The notes under the pieces are model-generated. The model saw only the letters and a list, made by a program, of their open reading frames with translations, was not told the origin of the DNA and did no database searches. Below, in pieces: positions 56,551-64,000 of a stretch of DNA of 64,000 nt. The first letter of the stretch is position 1. Each line of letters opens with the position of its first letter. Position numbers and translations under genes: made by a program. The stretch is from Hetaerina americana (lineage: Eukaryota; Arthropoda; Insecta; Odonata; Calopterygidae), in the NCBI GenBank assembly GCA_022747635.1, contig JAKTNV010000063.1, positions 2,170,001-2,234,000 on the forward strand, in the 5' to 3' direction.

Positions 56551-59500
56551 CCTGATCTGTTCGGCGGGACAGTAAGCGTGCCTGCCGATTGGAAAATGGC
56601 ATTAGTAATGAAAATAAAACGTGAAACAATAGCGAAGCGACCCGCGTCGAGACGTAGCGAGGGAAGTGAAGTTGTGATTGGACCAAAGAGGGGGGGGTTA
56701 GTTGCAAAAGAAAATGTAATGAACTAATCAACCAATGAATGTGTGAGAAATTAGAAAATGGAGGAAGTGCTCCGCGCTTGATTTCTTACCATTTCAATCA
56801 ATTTACTTACTTTTGATTCCCTGGATTTTGTCGGTCACTCTTTTGTGGTTTTTCGCTTTTCTAACTCTCTCCTCTCGCATCCAGAGTCGTCTCAAGTGCT
56901 GCACCCTCAGCGGGCATTTCTCACGTTCATCAGCCTTCAGCTGTCTTATTTAGCGGTAAACAGAGCCGGCACGAACCTCGACAAATCGGCAAATCACAGA
57001 ATTCATGTTGTGTTTGATTCAAGTGAACTTTCGCGGCGAATGTTCGCACTCCGGCTCTTGACATCTGCTCTTGCCGAAGCGGGCAGTGCCGCCCACCGAG
57101 GACAACACCCAGAGGCGATGGCGCGTTTGACATAAATGGGCAGAGAAAACGATTCGCTTATATTTTGATTTAGAACATGAGCGTCGACACTTTCTCAAGA
57201 GCTCTCCAATCGAGAGAATGGGAGTGTGGGATTGTTTGAATAACCTTGACCCCAAAGGGCATTTTTTCTTCTTCCCCTTGACTGCATGTTTTGGCACTCC
57301 ATTCATTACTCAAATGTGTATTCCTCTAGATAAGGCAGCCGAACATCAAAAATCCGCAGGGAGTCGTGGTTTTTCGTATTTATGAAGAAAAAAGGACGGA
57401 TGTGTTTTCGGAATGATTGGAGAGGGAGTGGGCGGTCGTTCGGTCGCCCACCCCGAGTTTGCCGAGTTTCCCTCCCCCCTTGTCCGCGCCCTTCCCCTCC
57501 CACCAATTCCACCCCTCCTCCGCCCCCCTTCTCCTCCTCCCCCGCAGTTTCTGGGCGTTGCGCAAGGGTGGCGACCTTGGAGACCTCTCCACGTGAATGA
57601 GATAGCGAGAAAATCGCAGGAGAGGGGGATGGGGGTACGGATGTTTCGGTCCAGCCTCCAACGCCTTCAGGTGAAACCAAGCGTCGCTTCCCTCCAGCTG
57701 CCGAAGGGACAGCTGCGCGACATTTTTTTATGTTTGTGGAGCCAAGCCCGCGAGCATTAAAAAAAATAAACCAACGGCGCGTGCCATCAAAAATAAGCTC
57801 CATTACGTCAGATCAATTGATTAATTCCTTGAGAAGACAGTTTTTTAGGATAGTTTGAAAGTGGTTGATCGTACGATATAGAGTTAGCATGGAATGTACG
57901 AAGGGATGTTTCCCAGTGATTACTCAGATTTTCAGACGTTAAAAAAACCTGTGTGCTTAGTGTTGCATTTATTATTTTCAAAATGTACTCATTTCAAATG
58001 CAGTTTCTCGTATGATGGAGTTACGGTTCGTGATTGTGATGTCATGGTGAAAGATTGCCGGAGGAAATAATATTATTCCGGATGGCCGCCACTCAGGCGG
58101 GGAAAACTTGGATTGCTCAATTTCTTCTTCGGAATTCGCGGAAAAAATAGGGAATCTCGGCTCCTGACTTCAGTGATGTCAATGTCTCTCGTGCGAGGTG
58201 ACGAGGGATGTTCCAGGTAAGGAAATGTACTCGTACGGATTGCAAGCACTCGGGAGAGTAATCGGGATGGACCAGGAGGAGGAGGTCGTGAAAAGTGGGG
58301 AATGGGAATATTGGAAAAGAGTTGCCGTCCTGATTTAATTTAGAGTTCTAGCCGGGTCAACATTCTAAGAAGGGTATAATATTTTGTCGAGCACTAAATG
58401 CCGCAAGTCGTATGTCCCTGCTAGCCCATGCAGGAAGGAAATGAAGGCGAGAGCGTGAACATACGATCATGTTCTGGATGAAACTCGTTATCCAACTTGA
58501 TGCTTCATTACTACTAAGTGGATTTAATCGAGGCGGTTGCTTCATGTTAATCCATATAAGTAAGCGTTAGATCCTGGGCAGGTTCGATAGTAAATTGCTA
58601 AAAAAAATATGCGTGAAAGAGAAAATGCTCTGTGTTGTAAGTTTCTGTCGGGAAATGCTGCCAAGCAACCTTAAAGGTCCGCTCGTGTTTCCTTATTGAA
58701 TTTTTACCTGACTCTGCCGGCGTTATCCCCTCCGCCTCTTCTTCGAGACGCTTTCGTCATTCTACGTCTCTTGTACCATTTAAGTGTCCAATTTAAGGTA
58801 AAAATTATGGAATAATAAACTTTTTCAGTTCTGAACCATTGAGTATAGGAAATAATCCTCAAGAACTCGAAGCAGTGTCGTGAAAATAATGTTTAGGATA
58901 TTGCATTTGCTATTCATTAAAGTTGAGAACAAATCCACATAGTTAACTTTGATAGCGTTTGTTTTCTTGAAATCATATTATATTTTCCCGCGAGAGACTG
59001 GTGAACTTTTATCGGATGACGCTACCTTTTCCTTTGAAAGTTAAATTTTTTATTGGTGTTTGTGTATGCTATAGACAGCACCGCTGGATTTCCAGCATTC
59101 ACGCGTAGCAGGGTAAAGGAAATCAAAGGAAAATAGAAACTATTCCTCGGGCAACCATGGAATTGTCCTGCTCTTTCACCTCAGCAGATTTGCGGAATGG
59201 AACGTGAATGCCAAAGTGTGCACGACAGGGCCCAACGACGCCCCCGGCACCCGCTCGCGTGGGCACCGCCAAACTTGGGTGTCTTTCCCTTCCTTCCCTC
59301 GGCGGTGGGAGTCGATGGAGAGAGGCCGACACCCCATTCTCGGGGGATGTGGGCAGGAGCAATCTGTTTCCCGTGCGGACGAAGGGGAAGGAACGGGAGA
59401 GAGGTTGAGCGGGTTCAAGTGGTCGAGTTTTACGCGCGGCCGTCGCGTGGGATTTATCATTTTTTTAAGGCGCGGACAGAATCGTGAAGTCGGCAAAGGC

Positions 59501-59984
59501 GTTGTTGGTGCGGAGAGATCTCCGCGTAGTTAATTTTTTTTAAATCCCCCCCTCCCCCTCTTCCGCCATGGGGATGTGGGAGCCTGAAAAGGGTGTGTGA
59601 GAGAGAGAGAGCGGACAGGTTTTGTCCAAATAATTACGCCCCACGATCGGTGGAAATTCGGCAAGGATGTGGAAGTGTACCTTCCACGACTCGTGTCGAG
59701 GTTGGTTGATCCCCACACAGCGTGTCATTGCGATGAGAATTGAATCTAGCAAGACGTGCGGTATCTACAGCGAAACTTAAAAGGCATCATTGCATTTCCG
59801 CCAGTCGCATTTACTCTTACTTATTGCAATCACGCCGCATCGACATTTCTCACACAGTATATGCGAGTTTTATGCATATGAATAATTGTTTGCATGAGTC
59901 GAGTTTCCATAGGATCAGTTTTGGTCTCGAAGGAGCAGATAGTTCTCTACGTCATTTGAATTATTAATAAACGAATGTAACATT
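56551..59984. other. No gene recognised; GC-rich blocks near 57.6 and 59.4 kb
   Basis: Two GC-rich blocks (about 57410-57760 and 59180-59720) lie 1-3.5 kb upstream of the first visible kindlin exon. Their frames are open on both strands and show no domain. They would be natural places to look for a kindlin promoter or 5' exon, but no N-terminal kindlin sequence was recognised in them. Confidence 0.5.
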
Positions 59985-60928
59985 TGCTTAAGAAAATAAT
60001 AAAAGTTTGTTTGATACCATTGCTAATACCTTCCCACCAATAATTATGTAACACGTCTGTTATAAGCCTAGGGATGTCTATAAATTTGTTTTGTTCTTGT
60101 TGATTTACTTAATTGTATTGGCATTCCAGTCTGAAATATATTGAGTGTATTCACATCTGAAATAGCACTTGGTCTCTCCCATCATGTTATAAATGTATGG
60201 ACTGTGAGTCACTAATAATTGATTATATCAGTATCAGTTATTGGTGGTATTGTTTATAGAATTTTTCATATTTTGGGGCCACATATAATTCCCACGACAA
60301 TTTCCATGAAATCCCTCTATTATTTTTTTTACTTTGACTGTGTGAGTATGTTGTCAACATCTGAAAATTTGGCATGCGATGAAGTGGTATTTACACTCTG
60401 AAGCCATGTGTTTTTAAATTTGGAGTGTCCACAATCACATCACCAAACGTTGTGCATGTTGATAACATGTCATAGCACAGTTAACACTGCTGTTACTAAT
60501 TGTTAATTATGTCCTATATAATGAATAATTAGCATTGAGCCCACCTGTCAACTCTCATTGCAGCTTTCAAAATTATTAATTGGGATGCTGATAATATATT
60601 ATTTTTGATATTTTAAAATGCTGAACTCTCAACCAATGAACAAGACAAATTGTATGTGATATGTTGTTCTCCAAATAACTTCAAATGACCGCATTGTTTT
60701 AAGATACCCTAGCATTTAAGTTTAAGTTAACTATCTAAAAATAATTGTAACTCTATGTATTTTTCAAACTGTCATACTGTCACTGCAAAAAAATACCTTC
60801 CCTAAATTTTGTCTGTTGCAACCGACATTTTAGAATTCATTTTGTCCCAGAGTATTTCATCATAATTTATATTTCTTCATGTGTTGTTTTAAATAATGGA
60901 ACTAAACATAATTTTCCTCTCCTTGCAG
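59985..60928 (+). other. AT-rich sequence upstream of kindlin exon A (intron)
   Basis: This strongly AT-rich stretch leads into the acceptor of exon A at 60927-60928. Because exon A starts mid-codon, the stretch must be the 3' part of an intron. No exon coding for the expected N-terminal kindlin block (HIGG followed by hydrophobic residues) was seen here. How far the intron reaches to the left is unknown. Confidence 0.7.
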
Positions 60929-61162
60929 ACATTGCAATAGATTGGTCGGACCATGCACTATGGTGGCCTGCACGGAACATGTGGCTCAGTCGGACTCGCT
61001 CGACATTGGATCAGTACGGCGTTCAAGCAGATGCCCTTCTTCACTTCACCCCGATGCACAAGACCCTGCGTGTTCAACTCCCCGATCTTCGCTACCTTGA
61101 CTGCCGCGTTAATTACTCTGTCGACACAATAAGTGCTGTTATCAACATTTGCAAAGACCTTG
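60929..61162 (+). CDS. Fit1/Fit2 (FERMT): Kindlin/fermitin internal exon A (F0 end, F1 start)
   Basis: This exon encodes 78 codons' worth of a kindlin, the FERM-domain adaptor that binds integrin beta tails and co-activates integrins at cell-matrix adhesions. Visible signatures are the DWSDHALWW block, the [11 protein letters not shown] stretch and [17 protein letters not shown], which in the family span the end of F0 and the start of F1. The acceptor is a pyrimidine-rich tract ending CTCTCCTTGCAG just before 60929, and the donor at 61163 is GTAAGG. The exon starts two bases into a codon begun upstream and ends after the first base of a codon, matching the next exon. The upstream exon carrying the protein's N terminus was not found. 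Identification comes from recalled family sequence, not a search. Confidence 0.95.
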
Positions 61163-61245
61163 GTAAGGAAGCCTTCCATTTTAATCATCCACGTCATTGT
61201 TGATTGTGTCCCCTCATTTGAAAGCTTCATTATTTCATATTGAAA

Positions 61246-61396
61246 TTAAATTTAAAATACTTCGCCTTTCCACATAAACCACTTTTATTACTACCTAGGT
61301 TTCGTTATGGTATAACATCATCAGGTATATACCATAATGAAACCTAGGTAGTAATAAAAGTGGTTTATGTGGAAAGGCGAAGTATTTTAAATTTAA
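61246..61396 (-). repeat. Inverted-repeat element with hammerhead-like motif
   Basis: Two 69-bp arms (61246-61314 and 61328-61396) are inverted copies with one mismatch, separated by 13 bp. On the minus strand, across 61288-61326, the sequence reads CUGAUGA, a 5-bp stem GUUAU/AUAAC with a 3-nt loop, then GAA, ACC-UA-GGU and A. That is the core order of a hammerhead ribozyme: CUGANGA, stem II, GAA, a very short stem III, and the cleavage-site H. One extra U precedes stem II. The downstream AATAAA...TGTGGAA pattern is shared with the element at 25284. Penelope-like retroelements are known to carry minimal hammerheads in their terminal repeats, so this is probably a truncated inverted pair of such ends. 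No reverse transcriptase is seen nearby. Confidence 0.8.
61288..61326 (-). ncRNA. Candidate minimal type I hammerhead ribozyme
   Basis: Read on the minus strand, the core CUGAUGA is exact. Stem II is GUUAU/AUAAC around ACC. GAA is followed by ACC-UA-GGU as a 3-bp stem III, and the residue after GGU is A, a permitted H17. Stem I is short: C-G, A-U and U-A between UAC before the core and GUA after the cleavage site. The unpaired U between the core and stem II departs from the canonical form, so self-cleavage is unproven. The weak stem III would favour a dimeric form, as described for Penelope-like elements. Confidence 0.6.
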
Positions 61397-61813
61397 GAAG
61401 AATTTCCACCAAGTGACGCCAGAAACTGTTTCATTCATTATTTCAGTCAAACCTTTTGATCAAAACGCACTGCAGGGCTAATTCCATGCTATGCGATATA
61501 TTTTTAAAATAATGGAGGGGTACCTTGAAAACTTCTTGTGTTATTTAGAATTGAGTTCTGAGACATTTGGGTGTTGAACTTAATATATTTGTAATTAATA
61601 CTAATGGCAGCATGAACAATGGTTTTTAACTTGAAGAGCTGGATAATAATGGGGGTGGAACTCCTCTTGTTCTATTAGCCCCGTAGAATGTCAGCCTATT
61701 GGCGGAATAGCAATATGCTTTAATGTTCTAACAACAAATTCTTGAGCTCACGTCTCTCTTTGGCTTATTCTCCTTTTCTCTTTTTTATCTAGATGATAAA
61801 TGTTTTTCCCTTT

Positions 61814-61906
61814 CATTATGCGGGGTGAGGCAACATAACTTCCTTTTTTTTGAAAGCATTTTGCATTTGAAAAAAAGGAAGGTATGTTGCCGCACTCTGT
61901 ATTATG
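61814..61906. repeat. Short foldback element in kindlin intron
   Basis: Arms at 61814-61855 and 61867-61906 are imperfect inverted copies (about 85% by eye) around GGCAACATA and TTCCTTTTTTT. The centre is about 11 bp. It resembles a small MITE or foldback sequence. No coding content or clear target duplication was resolved. Confidence 0.65.
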
Positions 61907-62493
61907 ATTATATTATATTTATGTAATATGGTGGTGACTTATTCTTTAAAAAAAATTAATTTATTATATGAGGTTTCGCATTCAGGGTGAGTGGTGAGTC
62001 ATATACTTTTAATGTGCTGCCCAATTCAAAAAAGAAAATTTGGTCCCAAAATTCAAACAATGCTGGCTTAGATCCTTAGATGGTTTTGGATATGATATTC
62101 TTTGATCAACGACTAAATTACTCAACACATTCAATCATCTAAGCCAAAGTAAAATAATAGGAGTAAAATATCAGATACACTTTGTGATTCTCATTGGCTT
62201 TTGATAAATTTATGCCAAGTGTTGAGTTGATAGATACTTTGTAAAAGTCCATGTTATAAAATATTTTGTTTCCTATTGTTTAATTTGGTATTTGTAAACA
62301 CAAGGAAAGGTGGATATGCACATTTCTCCATAAAATTTAAATTTCAAGTGTAATCTGTAATTGCTCCCTGGGTTGAAACCTTAAAAGTAACACATTAAAA
62401 CTACTTTCATTAAAAACCTTTTGATATTATTTAATGTTTTTGCACATAATTGCATTAATAATTGAGTGAGTGTTGTTGTATTTTCCTGTGAAG

Positions 62494-62843
62494 GCATCAG
62501 ACATCCAGAAGAACTGTCACTCTGCAAACCGCTCGAGCAAAACCACCTCAAATATAATTACAAGGACATGCCCAAGAAGCGTGGCATGGAGAATGGCACA
62601 CCGGGAAGGAGTCCGGCACACCCTTCGCCCGACACGAACACATTCATCCCAGCGACGAGCAACAATGGGCACAAGCACGAAGGAGATGACATGGGAGGCT
62701 CCAACAACAGCCTTGATCGAAGCCCAGCATCCCCGTTCCTGTGCGCTCCAGTGTCAGGGTCACATCCTCGGACATCATCAGACAATGCGCACACGACCTC
62801 CCCAAATCACTCAAACCATGGCGGGCCAGGGAGCACCACACCT
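62494..62843 (+). CDS. Fit1/Fit2 (FERMT): Kindlin/fermitin internal exon B (F1 and its flexible loop)
   Basis: The exon opens with GIRHPEELSLCKPLEQNH, the conserved F1 segment found right after the exon A sequence in kindlins. It then becomes a low-complexity stretch rich in Ser, Pro, Asn, His and Gly (for example SPAHPSPDTNT and HTTSPNHSNHGGPGS). This corresponds to the long disordered loop inserted in kindlin F1. The acceptor before 62494 is CCTGTGAAG, which is weak but phase-compatible; the donor at 62844 is GTGAGT. The first codon is completed by the G ending exon A, and the exon ends on a codon boundary. Only a short basic patch (MPKKRG) stands where mammalian kindlins have a lysine run. 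Confidence 0.93.
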
Positions 62844-63177
62844 GTGAGTGCTTTGAGATAGCTTATCTCAGTGCTGTCATTCTAGCTCCATTGTTTTCCT
62901 CCCTCTTGAGGACATGTACTGTGTACATCATTGAAATTGTAATATGGCTATGTGTTTTCCTTATTTAATGGTACATACCTTATTAATATTTTTCTACCCT
63001 TCTATTGGCCTACCATATTAATAAGCTCATGATGAAGTTAAGGAAAGTAGTCCTAAATGATATTTTCCTTATATTCGTTGCTTATAACTTTGACCCTTTT
63101 ATTGCCTTACCATGTAGTGAGGAGGAGGAACTGGGGAGCTTAGTTCATAATGTTATTTCCTTTTCTTCGTTGTGCAG

Positions 63178-63419
63178 AGCGGGACATGGAGAAGGACTCC
63201 GCATGGAGGTGATGCCAATGGATCAGTTGGCTCGCCCCTTTACGGCAGTGCAATTTCTCCACCCAGTTTGGTCCTCGATGGGACCCCGAATGGTGGCGGC
63301 AGTTTCTTTGAGTCCTCTGCCTCCTCCCTTGCGTACAGTCCCGCAACGCCAAGCCCTGAGGCAAGGGCACGTCTCCTCAGGCCCAAGACACTGGTGGAGA
63401 GGGCACGACTCAACGTTGC
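63178..63419 (+). CDS. Fit1/Fit2 (FERMT): Kindlin/fermitin internal exon C (end of F1 loop)
   Basis: The exon begins in phase 0 after TTGTGCAG and encodes further Ser/Gly/Pro-rich loop sequence (SPLYGSAISPPSL, SLAYSPATPSPEA). It ends with the conserved RARLLRPKTLVERARLNVA, equivalent to the vertebrate segment with PQALLDKAKIN that precedes the WLDSS block. The donor at 63420 is GTAAGT, and the exon stops after the second base of a codon. The next conserved block, expected to begin with a tryptophan, is not found in the remaining 580 bases, so the gene continues outside the window. The intron between exons B and C is only 334 bp. Confidence 0.94.
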
Positions 63420-64000
63420 GTAAGTTGTGCCTTCTTATTCTCTGCTGCTGAAATGTATTCCACAGTCTCTAATAACTTACTCAGTCTAAGTTACCCTGGT
63501 TATTTGTTAAGCAAAAAAAGTCACGTTAGTGAGGGGGTATCCCTGGCCAATCACAGATGGTCACCAAAATATTTTTAATGTGAAATCATTTCCAGGCAGG
63601 CATTGCCTATTAAAGCTAATCAGAATGTTGGGCAGAGTGCCAATATTCCTAGGGAATGTGGAGGTTGGAGGTGCAGTTAACTGTCAATTATCCATGTGTC
63701 GATTATCTCTGCTATTCTTTTCCCAGCATTTCAAAAATTTAATAACAATACAAGTATAATCGTAATGATAGTTAAATGCTTTTGAAACTTTGATGTACTT
63801 TTTAAAAACTTTCCCTGAAATACCTCTGCTTCCTTAAAAGTTTTTTTTATAATTTTATGAAATCGAAAGTTGTCAATAGTGATTAATGTTTTAAAATAAA
63901 CATTTTTATTTTATCCATTCTTTCCCATCTTTGTTTCCTGTTTCATTCATTAACTGTGAGAATTCCATATTCTCCTTTTTGAGGCAGAAATTTTTGAGAA
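63420..64000 (+). other. Kindlin intron after exon C (partial)
   Basis: AT-rich sequence follows the GTAAGT donor at 63420 and runs to the window edge. The short open frames in it do not resemble the next kindlin block and have no splice context, so it is read as intron. Confidence 0.75.

Larger units (their letters stand above)
61163..62493 (+). other. Kindlin intron A-B
   Basis: This 1331-bp AT-rich intron lies between two kindlin exons, with donor GTAAGG and acceptor AAG. It carries two foldback sequences (61246-61396 and 61814-61906), the first with a hammerhead-like motif. No additional coding exon is seen. Confidence 0.85.

Noticed and set aside
57306..57803. 165-codon minus-strand frame near the kindlin gene
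   Set aside because: Composition-driven Gly/Glu/Arg-rich sequence over a C-rich block, with no similarity to the kindlin N terminus.
1..64000. CRISPR array, operon or other prokaryotic features
   Set aside because: No regularly spaced direct repeats and no packed genes. The spliced kindlin and eukaryotic transposons exclude a bacterial origin.

Overview
The window looks like a stretch of insect nuclear genome. It has spliced coding exons with GT-AG introns, several Tc1/mariner lineages, Jockey-type and other non-LTR retrotransposons, tRNA-derived SINE-like repeats and long AT microsatellites. No operons or bacterial-style gene packing are seen. The insect assignment rests on the kindlin exons, which resemble insect fermitin/unc-112-related proteins, and on the transposon content. 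A large repeat-rich genome is inferred; the species is not determined.

The only host gene I recognise lies at the far right. Three consecutive + strand exons (60929-61162, 62494-62843, 63178-63419) encode the F0/F1 part of a kindlin (Drosophila Fit1/Fit2, vertebrate FERMT). Splice phases are compatible throughout. The gene continues past the right edge, and its first coding exon(s) were not found, so some or all of the upstream 60 kb may be a 5' intron or intergenic DNA.

The rest is mostly repeats in unannotated non-coding DNA. At 11819-13150 there is a complete mariner with an uninterrupted 357-residue DD34D transposase, matched TIRs and TA target duplications. Relics of at least three other mariner lineages lie at 3537-4126, 7600-7930, 17834-18146, 28873-29483, 31390-31890, 46311-46650 and 54891-55655; most are internally deleted or rearranged. 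At 40750-43565 a 5'-truncated Jockey-type element keeps an 848-codon open frame (partial endonuclease plus complete reverse transcriptase). Older LINE fragments lie at 1180-1325, 1540-1755, 22665-23810, 30290-30435, 34490-35062, 35465-35690 and 55745-55930. tRNA-like SINE heads are scattered between 31 and 54 kb.

The most unusual signal is a pair of inverted-repeat elements (25284-25480 and 61246-61396, the second inside a kindlin intron). Each carries a compact hammerhead-ribozyme-like motif on the minus strand, with conserved core residues and compensatory changes in stem II. This architecture matches what is known of Penelope-like retroelement terminal repeats.

Between the repeats there are several GC- or pyrimidine-rich islands (near 3.3, 11.1, 15.0, 19.3, 22.5, 26.0, 32.5, 36.2, 44.3, 57.6 and 59.4 kb). 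Their open frames look like composition artefacts. The exception worth checking is a small frame at 44450, which follows a CpG-rich block and has a strong Kozak context.
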